DNA of 64,000 nt, taken from contig NW_019775525.1 of the NCBI RefSeq assembly GCF_001039355.2, positions 249,502 through 313,501 of the forward strand, in the 5' to 3' direction. The position numbers and the translations under genes are program-made. The notes below the pieces were generated by a model that saw only the letters and a program-made list of their open reading frames with translations, was not told the DNA's origin and searched no databases. Shown here in pieces: positions 50,801-62,492 of the stretch (the first letter of the stretch is position 1; every line of letters begins with the position of its first letter). The stretch is from Lingula anatina (taxonomy: Eukaryota; Brachiopoda; Lingulata; Lingulida; Lingulidae).

Positions 50801-51693
50801 TTAAGTTGATAGCATGCATTGCACCGACAGAACGCTAACCTTTTTTAAATGGAAGAAATATACAAAAAGAAAATAAATAAAATTAAAAACACTGAATTGT
50901 CTATATTCCATTGTAATGACAGCATTGATTTTTCACGTTTGTAGCTACGACTTGCATGTTGGAAATGATTAGGCCTACTCGTCACCTCATCTCCTTCGCC
51001 CCAAATATCGCACGCAGCATTCAATCTAAAATCTAATTATGGATTTTTGGAAAGCATATGAAAAAAATCATATTCTGCCAGAAAGCGCATTGAAACAACT
51101 GTCTGTTTTCACTACATTATGCACACAAAGAAGAAAAGTGCCCCACATTATAGCTAAAGTTTTAAAGTTTAAGACGGACATGGAGGTGGACTTCTTGGGG
51201 ATAGAAAGTTGTTAGTACAGCTTGGTCCTACAGAGGCAACGGATTTTCCTCTCTCCTCAACGTTTCTTACATAGCTACTGCACATCAATCTACGAGTTTC
51301 AAATTCATAAATAACCTTTAACCTTGAAATAAACGCTGTTAAACAGTTTTAAATAAACTATTTTCACTTCTTTTGGTTTAAAATATTAATATCAAAATAA
51401 TCATTGCAAATTCACGAGAAGGAAATCTGATAAAGTCAATGATTACATTTTGTGGATCTGCGAATGAAGGGGAAAAAAGCTATTCTTTTTCGGGCGAAAT
51501 GGAAATCATTATAGGCCTATGCCACCAAATCCAAGCTTCATTTTCTGAGGCCGTGAATGTGGTAGCTGGAGAAATCTGCTATTTTCTCGGGTCAAGTGAA
51601 AATCCATCACTTAATTGTTCAGTAGCCTTACAAACGTGCCGACATTCTGTTCCTGGTCTCCAGACTGCGCGCCGTGGGCTGAACTGTAGGTTC

Positions 51694-51764
51694 ATTTGCA
51701 TAGTGCACAGAGAAAGCCTGCGTGCTGTGTCGGTGCATCCCTCACGACTATAAGGCTGACGTCA
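51694..51764. promoter_or_regulatory. Octamer and CRE sites in a CpG-containing patch
   Basis: ATTTGCAT (51694-51701, POU octamer) and the full palindromic CRE TGACGTCA (51757-51764) lie 55 bp apart. They could belong to a promoter of the peptide gene (minus) or of the gene starting near 52.3 kb (plus). Confidence 0.3.
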
Positions 51765-52279
51765 GCGTTCTCGATGGTAGGCCTATATCTCGATGGTAAT
51801 CATGCTAATAAAAAATGGAGTCCAAAAAAGTACATACTTAGGCCTGTAATATGGTGAGTGAACAGTTAAACCTACATGCAATCCTTGCCTTTTGAATTTC
51901 CGTCATTTGTTGGGGGGGGGGAGAGAGAAAAGGTGTAACGTGCAGACTAGTGAAACCATTTTACAATGAGCATTGGAAAGACCAAGAAAATTTTGTATAC
52001 TGCCCTTTTACACACATGCATATAGAAACAGTTCAACATACAGCGGTTGTTAAGTAACAAGAGGTCTACTGTTATTTACTGGAAAAAAGAGAAAAGTCAG
52101 CAATCTTTCAGTTTATCCAAGGAGTTAGGCTACTGTTGAAACTCCTTGGTTTATCTGAGTATTTTGTGTATGACGGCCTCTTTATTGAAACTTCAACGTC
52201 ATATATACATATATGTGTGTGGTTTGAAGATCTCTCATGAAAATGATTCTTCATATTTTGAACTTCAGATAATTGCAGG

Positions 52280-52501
52280 CATGGGCTGGGCTGTCGTGTC
52301 AACCACGTTACAGCTTGAGCAGACAGCTTCAGACATTTTCAAAAGGGGCGCTCATTGGCAAGACCGTCCACATCGGCCAGTTTCTGCTCTTGTGATGTTT
52401 GGGCTTGTCTTGCAGGTTGTTGCAACATGGCGTAGCATCTTGACAACCACAGGTGTTGATTCAACGATTTTCTTTAATTTTGATTACGGGCAACAGTGAA
52501 G
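52280..52501 (+). other. Probable 5' UTR exon of the 253-aa protein gene
   Basis: A more GC-rich stretch ends CAGTGAAG before a GTAAGT donor at 52502. The next acceptor in line (53619-53620) opens the exon with the start codon. The 5' border is a guess. Confidence 0.4.
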
Positions 52502-53308
52502 GTAAGTCTATTGATAAAGCACTTTTGCAGACATTGCTTTGGGACTTATCTCATCAAGGAACACTTGTGAGTGGGCAATTTTTAACAGTATTTGTGGACA
52601 TAGGGGATAAAATCTCCCAAAAAAATCAACTTTATTACGTACTGTAGTATTTATGACTATTAGTATTAGGTCTTACGTTACGAGTAGGCCTACGTACACG
52701 TGCATTCTTGGTGAAGTTACTCTTCTACAGTACATTTACTTATCCCTGGTAAGAATGAGTTATACCTATAAGTATGGCAAAACCATCGAGTAATAATGAG
52801 TTTGAAGCAGAAAGGCGAGAATAGTGCGTTATCACTGATAATGTGATGCATGTATATATGTATAATGCCAACTGGTTATCCTGGCATTTAATTAAGAATT
52901 GACACATTATAACAAAAAGGTATGTTTGCCAAATTACTAGTAGGTACACCTGTTGATTTTAAAACAAAAATGAAAAGCATGGCGAATGAACTTCAAATAA
53001 CTAATTTTGCATCTTTTTTTAAAACAATTTTGAGTGAAATTTTATTTTATAGTATTTGGCAGTTGTCAACAGTAGAATACACATCTGAAACATACATGTT
53101 CATATTTTTGCAACATACATATTTTGGCTGTAGTAATACTAAAAATAACATTAATAGTAAAAATTAATTGTAAAAATATTTTCCCCATGGATACCAGATC
53201 CGTTTGGTCAGTGTTAGCAACTCAGCTACACATTTATGTGTATTCTAGTTCTGTCTGCATGGTAATACTTGTCTCATGTATCTATTCACATTGTTTTCGG
53301 GGGTCGTT

Positions 53309-53659
53309 TTACAGTATTGTTATTAACATGTTACACAATAGATGTAAATGCATGTATTTTGAGTATTGAGTATTGTGACAACCCTGCAACAGAAGGCAAC
53401 TACTGACTTATTCACATAGCATACACTGGTTATTTTTGCACTTACAGGTCTACCTATTTCTGTGGTAGATATGGCAGCAGATTACAGTATTGTTATTAAC
53501 ATGTTACACAATAGATGTAAATGCATGTATTTTGAGTATTGAGTATTGTGACAACCCTGCAACAGAAGGCAACTGCTGACTTATTCACATAGCATACACT
53601 GGTTATTTTTGCACTTACAGGTCTACCTATTTCTGTGGTAGATATGGCAGCAGATTACA
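53309..53659 (+). repeat. 173-bp tandem duplication over the start-codon exon
   Basis: Copy 1 begins about 53309 and copy 2 about 53482, offset 173, with one visible mismatch (ACTACTG versus ACTGCTG). Each copy has the same splice acceptor, the same leader and ATGGCAGCAGATTACA. The junction uses a 5-6 base TTACA-type microhomology. Only copy 2 continues into the native coding sequence. Confidence 0.9.
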
Positions 53660-53838
53660 TGCAGAGGTCATACAGTAGCTATGGAGAACATGGCAGAGGA
53701 GCAGGTGCAGAATTGTTCATGACTCCACAACCACCAGCTTCAAGAGCAGGATACAGGCCGTTCTCCAGGAAACAGTAGGTTTTTTTCAATACAGTAACAT
53801 GGTCTGGCAGCAAAACATGTACCCCCACCCCTTAAAAA

Positions 53839-53899
<61 letters not shown>

Positions 53900-55202
53900 T
53901 AAAATGAAAAAGAATTGTTACCAGTATTTCGTTATTTTACATGTAAACTAGTTAATATTTAGGATAAGATTGCTCATAGTTAAAGTGATTCCACTTTTAT
54001 ATAACTCCTTGATTTGTTTACTATTGTCTAATTATCCATTTCAACATATACTGTATTATACATCTTTTTAAAAAGGACCAATTATGCTGGCATGAATGAT
54101 TGGATGCCAATGCTGAACCCCAGAAAATGTGGCCATATTCCACAGACTGTATCAGCAGCAAACTGGAAAACTTATAAAATGGTAAGGAATGACACTATAA
54201 GACACTAAGTAAAAGTAACAGAAGTGCTTTTCTGATTGTATAAACTGACATTTTTGTTTCTCATTCTGTGTTTTTTCTTCTTATTTTTACAACATTCTTC
54301 ACATAAGTACCAAACTGTATTTTTGTTATGCTTAAAATTTTCTAATGAGATTTGTTTGATAAAAAGGCAGGATGAGTTTTAAAAAATAGCGCTCTGATTA
54401 ATTTTATGAATTTTTTTTTTTTTTTTTTTTTTTTTGCATGTATTTTTCTGAAATTTACCCCATGAGTGCCAAACCGTATTTATTTTTTATGCCTCAAATT
54501 TACTAGGACCTATTTTGGTAAAAAAGTGAAGTTTGGGTATAAAATCAACCAGGTGTTTACTTAAAATTATAGTTTCTGTTTTGTGTCAGAATATGTGGCA
54601 GCTTCACCGTTTATCTGTTTAGGTCAAAATTAAGCATCTATCTCTTGTTTCAATAATTATTATTAAAAGAATATTTGTTATAAGATTTCCTAAGTTCATT
54701 TAAAAAATGTATTTTGAAATTTTTATTGGCCTGTTACTTGAAGTGGTTAGAGTTCCCAGCAGGCATAGTTACATTGGATCAACATTGAAAACAGGTTGAT
54801 ACGTTGAATTGCCGTTGATCTACCCAAATTTAAGGTAAAATCAACGTTGATCCAGCCACGTTGACTCAACGTTGTATTTTGGTCAATGACACAACCTTGC
54901 AGTTATGGATTGTAATTTAAAATATTAATTATTGAAAACGTGATACTTTGTTTATCAATACTGTAACTAAATTTATCAAAATAATAACAAAACGGTTTTA
55001 AAGTAAAAGTGACAGTTGTTTTGTGTCTTTAGTTAACTAGTGAATTTTCTTAACTTGTTATTCAGAAATACATTCCAATAAACTGAATTCCTTGCAAGGT
55101 CAGCTAACACTAGGATGAATAAGTTGCTGTAAATGTGATGGAGTTATCAGTTCTTGGTAACCTGCTATTATAGATAGACAGGTTGAGGAGACTGTGACTT
55201 TG

Positions 55203-55247
<45 letters not shown>

Positions 55248-56277
55248 AACTATATATTAAACTAAACCTTGGAAATTTTAACTTAAAGGCCATACATTTA
55301 TACCCTACATATATTTAGCCATCAAATATGTCCTACTGCTAAACACATCCAGGCTAATTTCCCGCTGGGTGGGGTTGATATAACATTGTTTTCTGACGTT
55401 GATATAATGTTGCTATCTGAGGTTGACACAACTTTCAAATCCAACGTTTATCCAATGTCTTCTCAATGTTATGGTTCAACGTTGTTTCAACGTTAAAACA
55501 ACATAATTTGCCCGCTGGGTTGTTGCTAATATTATCACATTTTATACATTTTTAGAAACAAAACTTTTACAAACCTACAGTTCCTCCATCAGACAGTAAT
55601 GATTTCTTCAGTGCATATCAAGATTTGTCGGATAAAGTGGCTTACAGATATCCAAACCCTGGACTTCCAAGGTCAGTTGAAAATGTTATATTTACATTCA
55701 GTTTTTTGTCTGATATTTTTTCTGAAAAGCTTGGAACAATTGTACATCTAAAAAACTTTCTTCTCCTATGCAGTTTTCAAATGAAAGAAATAATAATAAA
55801 TAAATAAATAATAGAATAAAAGTTTTTAAAAGGAAAATCTGTGTCCTGAATCACAGTCATGCAGCTTGTCAAACAATCAAACTTCATTATCTAAAATGTT
55901 GCCCCACAGTGCTGCGCCAATGTAAACTTGAAAATCTGTCCCTCTTCCCGAAGACCCAGAAGACGACCTCAATCCGCCCCTGCATATCATATCATATCAT
56001 ATCATATCATATCATATCATATCATATCATATCCATGTTATGCTTATCTTTTCAACAGGGAACGTCAGGGGGCTATTGGTGGATCTTGGAGACATATCAA
56101 ACAAGTGCTTGGTTATGGAGGAGCACAGATATGTTTCATTGATGGTAGGCATCAGTATAAGACAGAAAAAAATCTTGGGCCATGTATGTTTGAACACATA
56201 TATGCACACATGTATCTGCATGCACATGCTAGGATGCACGGACAAGAATGCATGTTCATTCTCACATGCGCACGCAT

Positions 56278-56344
<67 letters not shown>

Positions 56345-56912
56345 TGAACAAGTTGTTGCAATTTTGTATATTTTTTTAATAAACTGTTTCATTCCAGGGC
56401 TTGTTCGACAGTATGATACTGACAAATTTAATGAATATCTACAAACTGGAGGCCGTGAATCAAGGGCTCTTCCTCTTCAACCCAAAATGAGCACTCCTAT
56501 CTATTCCCTGAACAGACACAATGTGAGCAGCTACAGGAAAGATCTGAGGAGGCAGATTGAGATGGACAACTATAGACCTTGGTACCAAGAGGCTAATCAT
56601 CAAGGAGCCAGAGATTGTGAGTTATTTTTGTATACAAACATACCCATTAGTGACATCCTTTTCATCTCATTCAAATTCAGAGCTAAATTTCTGAAAATAC
56701 CAGTGACCCTGTATAATTGTAATTGAATATACATGTATCTCTTCATTTTTATAGCTGGAGGACATATGTACTAAGACTGTACCTTACTATCTGTTTTTGT
56801 ATTTACAGTGCCAACACTGTATGAGGCCACACCTCCTACCAGATTCATGAAGCCAGGAACAGCTCCAGCCAGCTATTCAAAGTACAAAGGAACATATGGG
56901 CTGAAGGAGTGA
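53644..56912 (+). CDS. 253-aa Tyr/Pro-rich protein, six coding exons, unrecognised family
   Basis: Exons 53644-53774, 54076-54181, 55556-55671, 56059-56144, 56398-56616, 56809-56912 (stop TGA). All donors and acceptors are GT-AG and phases agree, giving 762 bp, 253 residues. No signal peptide or membrane helix. The protein is rich in Tyr, Pro, Arg, Gly and Asn, with scattered short motifs such as ANWKTYKM, NFYKPTVPP, AYRYPNPGLPR, GSWRHIKQVLGYGG, MDNYRPWYQEA and, at the end, SKYKGTYGLKE. Small proteins of this make-up often bind the inside of axonemal microtubules in cilia and sperm, but I cannot match it to a named one, so that role is only a suggestion. A tandem copy of its start lies just upstream. 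AATAAA at 57571 is a candidate poly(A) signal. Confidence 0.85.
53839..53894. repeat. (GA)n microsatellite
   Basis: About 28 AG units with one interruption, in intron 1 of the 253-aa protein gene. Confidence 0.95.
54755..55520 (+). mobile_element. CAACGTTG-rich DNA element, longer copy
   Basis: Ends CCCAGCAGGCA and (inverted) CCCAGCGGGCA; several ATCAACGTTGA-type words near both ends. It is 766 bp, has no coding frame, and contains a (TA)n run at 55204-55245. It is in the intron between coding exons 2 and 3 of the 253-aa protein gene. A shorter relative lies inverted at 29905-30366. Confidence 0.78.
55985..56032. repeat. (ATATC)n pentanucleotide repeat
   Basis: About ten ATATC units ending 26 bases before the acceptor of exon 56059-56144. 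Confidence 0.95.
56279..56341. repeat. (CA)n(GA)n compound microsatellite
   Basis: CA run followed by GA run, in the intron between coding exons 4 and 5. Confidence 0.95.
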
Positions 56913-57570
56913 ATGCTTCAAAACAAAATTATGGCAGTATTGATAATCAGTTATATTGCACTGAAATCAAAATTGCATTCTCCATTGCATAGCACAGTAT
57001 CAAAATTCCATGCATGTAACATATTTTTATTGGTGGATTCCTGATAAGTACCTTTCTCTACTTGCCTTGATGTTTTTGAGGCTTAGAATTCAAAAGAAAA
57101 TTACTTACTTTTTGTGCGCTTTTACTGTTTATGAAGCTCTAGCTACTTAATTACAGTTCAAGTTATACATAAATAATGAAAATAATGATAGCATTAATAT
57201 CTAACAAAGGTGGTAAGGGTATAGCCATGTGTCCCCAATAGATAAGTGTTCTGCACAAAGATAGATGTGCCATATCACCAAAGTCATAAGTATTGTATAA
57301 AGACATTGGTTTTGGTTGATGCAACACTGAGTGTGGCAATTTTAGGCATTCCATGAAAAAGGCAGTTTTCTGCTATGTGCTAATATTTTTCTCATAACTA
57401 CATGTACATTTTATGTCTGCTATGTGCTGAATGTGGTTGCTATGTGATATGATGCTTGAAGATGCTTCCTGTTTTTGATCTTCTCATGGCTACCTTGTGC
57501 CTGTAAGTTATTTAAATTCTAGGATTTGCACAAAACTGCAGTACTGTAAACAAACACAAAATCATTGCTC

Positions 57571-57576
57571 AATAAA
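57571..57576 (+). terminator. Candidate poly(A) signal
   Basis: AATAAA about 660 bases beyond the stop of the 253-aa protein gene; other AATAAA motifs near 58.2 kb are alternatives. Confidence 0.35.
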
Positions 57577-60500
57577 ATGTACACATTTTAGACAATCTTA
57601 CTTTATAGAGAGTCAATGCAGTACAAATGTTGATGAACCTGAAATTTTTACATAATGTTCAGAAAGAATCATAGGCCAATAAGATCCTTTGCTATTGTTC
57701 CAATTTTGATTTGATATTTAAACATGACACTGTTGGATTTTATATAATTTGGTATTTTTATCACCTTTGCATACTGGTATATATTTTTACACTCCATTTG
57801 TAAGAAAGTTTATTTATATAGATTTCACTTTATTACAAATTGCATCTTAAAAATGAACGTGTTTTATTACAATTATACAGTAGGATGATTTACCAATCCA
57901 TAATCATTTTTTACTAAAAAAGATATATATCATTTTATAGTTTGCTGTAAAATGTTCGTAATGACTACATTCACATTTAAAATAACCCTTATTTTAGGGG
58001 AATTTTTAGCAATGTGTTATTTGAATATGATCATTTACTTGATTTGCATATAAAATGCTAACATGACATGAATTGGTGTATAGTCACAGTAATGACATAA
58101 GAACTGCTGGTAAAGTTATATTGCTCAAGAAGAACTCAGTATTACCTGAAGTATAATCAAAATCTTGTCTACGTTTCAGTGATGGTTAATGTACTAGTAC
58201 ATGTATACATATGTTATTGCATAATAAATAAATATAGTTTGCAGTTCACACTGCTGTGTAGTTCAAATAAATGTTTTGGTAAAATTGTTTGTTAATTTTG
58301 TTTACTGTATGAATATATTTAATTAACAGGTTAAAAATATTAAATACAAAGAAATAAGTATTTTAACCCCGGTACAACAAAACTTTTTAATTGGCCAATA
58401 TGATCCGCAGCATTTGAATTTTTGAAAGGCCAGAAATGCCAAAGATACATTATGTCCCCTGTTCAAGTCAAGGCACTCCAGTGATGAAGGGATACTTTAT
58501 TTTAAAAAAATTGGTAATATGTATATCATATTTTCTTTGAGAGTTTGGTTTCAAAAAAAAAATAAAATAAATAAATAGACAAACAAAATAAATAAATAAA
58601 ACTACATTTAAATCGTTAATAGTAATGAAAATAAGGAGAAAAATAAGGTTGATCCAAATGATTTGGGCTTATGGGGTAAGGCAAAAGCCTGTCTTGTCTT
58701 GGCTTGGTTCTCTTCGTGCAACATCGGCGAGCAGTTATTTATGCGTACCAGCGGCAATACATGGAAACCGACAAGTCAACAAAGTTTATTCCCACAGACA
58801 AAGGTATGTTTTCGTGCGTTAAAGTGAATATCAGAATGTATTGCTATTTCCAAGGTTAAGGTGTAAATCAACGCCTATTTCAAAGGACTTATATCAGAAT
58901 TGGTTCATCTGACGTACAGGTATTTATACATAGTTTATGAACCGGCTTGCTGCCAAAGTAAGCATGTCTCAAATGTGTATTGTACTGATTACTGCCAATA
59001 CACTTAGTTCAAAATATTATCCAAGAGGTCACCACAATAACTGTTTTAAATTTAAAACTCATATTTTAGTAGAACTAAGACTTAATTAGAAAGTTTTATT
59101 TGGTTAGTTTTTTTCCAATGGAACTGGAACAACAGCACATTTAGTGAACATAACATTTTAAATTTTAAATGAAAAAAGCCCTGCATTAAATACCTCTTAA
59201 CAGTTAATGTTATTTCCTAATTAATTTGCATACTTCAAAGATGTTTGAAATACCGGTATAACTTTGCTGAATGTTCAAACTAAAAATTGTTGCTTTTCTT
59301 TGTCCAGGCCAGGCTTAGATGATAATTTTAGCAATCCTTCTTTGGCATGACACGTAACTTACTAACATGTAATTAATTATGTTATATTGTATAGTACGTA
59401 CCAGCCCTAAATGTAATTATTTTCTCTGATAGTGTATGTACAGGTAGTGGTACTATTTGTGCTCCTCTGTTTGTTTACTCTATTTGTGTTAACCATAAAT
59501 AGGAATGTGTTGTACTAGTATATATGTATTGAATTCATTACATTGCCAAGTTTACCTCTACTAAAATCTGGTGTAAGGGGCACATCACAGTAGTAGAGCA
59601 AGTAAGGCATCAAATTTAATTCATGCTTGTACTTGTACTTAATTGTACTTAATTAGCAATATATTAATGACTGTTATTAATGTTCAGTCATTTTGTTCTT
59701 CAGGCTAATTAGAGTCAGCTACAAATGAACTGATTTTGTATCAGAACATGATATGTTTTCCATTGGATTGTCCTACTGAAATAGCACATACTGTACTTTA
59801 TGGAGGAAAGTTAGGTACACATGTTTTTGCAGGTGTGCTAGGGACATATAACTAGGTCTTGTAGGAGTATCTTTCCCATAAGAACTTATAAATTGCTCCC
59901 CAGTTACCCCCTCCAGAGATTTCTACCCTACATGATAATATCTATTGTTAGTTGTGAGCACAGCTCTTTCCATTTCCTTTTTTCCCTCTTTTTTTATTAA
60001 GTCCTTGTCATTGCTTTTCACTGATAAAACAGGGATTATTAATTGAGTCAGTAACCAAGAAGAATACTTTTGCAAGTCATTGGGTAACTACTAGTACTGT
60101 AATTTATTTTGCCTGGTTATTTGTTGGACATAATTGGTGTACATTAGTACAAATAGATGGTTACTCAGAAGTTATCCTTTGTTTTAAGCTTTTCTTTTCT
60201 TTCAATTATTTTATCCTTTTATATTTTATTTTGTTAACTGGAGTTACCGGTACATAAAACTGAAAATTCTGTGTTGCAGTTCTATGTACTAGTGGTATGA
60301 AAATATGTTGATCACTAGCTTTCAGTTTGTTCGAGTTCACTTTTAGAGGCGTTTTTATTGTCAGCAGGAGTGATGTATTTGAACATTTTTATGTTGGACT
60401 ACCCAGGGTGTGTTTATAAAGTTCTCTTCTCAATAATTTTCTTCTTTGAAGATATTTTGTGTAAATTCTACAAATGTACCAACTGGTCTATAGTTCTTTT

Positions 60501-61989
60501 TTAGAAGCAGTATGAAAAATACCAGCTTTTCTTTGTTGTAACAGGTGTACAAACTTTACACAAGCTGCACATTCTTACTAGAAATACTAGTAAATATACT
60601 CCATACTTAAGGCTGCTCAAGAGGTCATTAATGTTCTTATAAAGGAGAAATATAAGCTTGCTAGACAACATATTCACATTTTAACTACTGGTCAATTGAG
60701 ATGTTATACATGTAGATAGCAAAATCATAGCTCACACTGAGCTAGAGCTTGGTGAAATATGCCTTAGTGTAACCTATAGGATAGATGATGAAGTCTATAT
60801 TTTGGGTCCTAGGTGTAACCAACTTTCATTCATTCATTTCTATTGATTTTGTGGTGCCCTGGTCAGATTTCACACATGCATGCAAATGCTTTGGTAATGG
60901 ACATGAAATGAACAATATTGTTCTTTGACATATTGTGTTTCAGCAATGTCAGCAAACCGTAGATGTTGGTAACAATGAGCTTTATTCAGCAGATAGATTT
61001 ATCTAATTATGTAATCATCCACTCTCTGTAAATGAGTAAATACTCTTACTGAAAAGTTATGCATACATGATTGACTACACATTTATGTATAGATGTAAAT
61101 GCAAGATAATGTGTGAATTTATAGAAATATTTAAACTGAAGTTTTCATAATGTGGCTGGCAAGTGTGAAGCTACGAGTATTCGCTCTTATGAAGATGTAA
61201 ATGGCCTAATCATGTATTTAGAAGGTATTCCAGAAGATGTATTATATTTATTAGGCATTTATTTGATAGAAAAAATAATTTTTTACTGTCACACACACTG
61301 TCAGTGGTCTATGATCCATATCTTAGCAGTTAAAAGCTTGAACAATATTGAAGTGCACACATGATGTTGAATGTTGGTACCCTGTGAACAATTTTGGTTA
61401 CTAGTATAGAATAAGATATATATCAATCAAAGTATTCTAAATGGAATGTAATGAATAATATTTTTTGTTTTTTTATGAATTAAAAGGAAGCACCATATTA
61501 TGATCCACATGTTGTGTTGATTCCCTACTAAGTAGATCCACTGTATAAAAATTCAAAAGTACTTATGAGACATGCTACAACTGCTTTCCTTGACTTATCC
61601 ACATTTCTCTACAATGTCAACTCAAGGATATATAATAGTGCTTTTCCACTCAGTGGGTGATGTATGACAGAAGTTGTTTACAGTTGCCAAGGGGGTGACC
61701 TTATTTGCAGTTAACATTTGACTCCGTCATTCAACCTTTTCAAAATGAGCTGTTAAAAATAATGCATTTACAAAGGCGTCTTTTTCACTTAACAGTTCTT
61801 CTACCTGGCAAAAGGAACCGGAATATATGGACAAGGAATGTGTGAATTTTTATACAATTATTCTTTGTAGGGTATTCAAAGGAGTTTCTTGATAGAAGTC
61901 TTTGGATTTTAACCAAAAACATCTACGGTTTTGGTTGACAATTAATACCAAGTGATCAGTAAATAACTAGTTTTTATTTGTTTATTCAG

Positions 61990-62100
61990 GTTATGGCAGA
62001 AAGGGCATCATTGAATTAAAGGGATTAAAAGCTGTTCAAGAGTAACAAGTGCATATGAAGTGACCAGTGTGTGGAGGACACTGTGCAAACAACCCAAGAG
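61990..62100 (+). other. Probable noncoding 5' UTR exon
   Basis: TTTATTCAG acceptor at the left and a GTAAAG donor at 62101. The exon has a short upstream frame (ATG GCA GAA ... TAA, 8 codons) and stops in all useful frames, so it is 5' UTR if real. Confidence 0.4.
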
Positions 62101-62492
62101 GTAAAGTGTGGCGGTAAGCATCTCAGTTGTAATGGTATGGTTATTGAGCTACAAATGAAGTTTTCCAAGTCAAAAATAAGATATGAAATAGCATTTTTAT
62201 GTTAAGTTTTATTTTAAAAATTGATTGTTTTACAAAGGTATCATATAAGTGTATTATAATATGAAGTTAAATCATTATAACCAAGTTTATTAAGTGCTGC
62301 AGGTACATGTAGACTTGAAGGTTGAGAGGATAATCTAATATTATTGATCTTGTAATTTTTATTAGATTTTCAAATTTAAAAAACGATTAAATTTAGTAGG
62401 GCTGTATTTTTAAAATTATATGAAATTGTATAATTCCTATTTATTTATTTTGAAGGTACATTATGGTTTGATGAGGGAACGATAATTTCAAG

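Larger units (their letters stand above)
42717..52279. other. Region upstream of the peptide gene, no coding exon seen
   Basis: Probably contains the 5' UTR exon and promoter of the minus-strand peptide gene. Holds a fold-back cluster at 44161-44612, a 296-bp N gap, and a CpG-containing stretch near 51.65-51.78 kb with CRE and octamer sites. A 104-codon open frame at 51439-51753 (+) has no recognisable domain and I do not call it a gene. Confidence 0.45.
56913..62455. other. 3' UTR, intergenic DNA and 5' region of the ankyrin-like gene
   Basis: After the 253-aa gene come AT-rich 3' sequences to about 58.2 kb. From 58.65 kb a CpG-containing patch probably starts the next gene; it ends CAAAG before GTATGT (donor 58804). 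The following 3.2 kb look like intron. No other coding exon seen. Confidence 0.45.

Noticed and set aside
51439-51753. 104-codon open frame on the plus strand
   Set aside because: No domain, no splice partner and ordinary composition; the start lies in AT-rich noncoding DNA.
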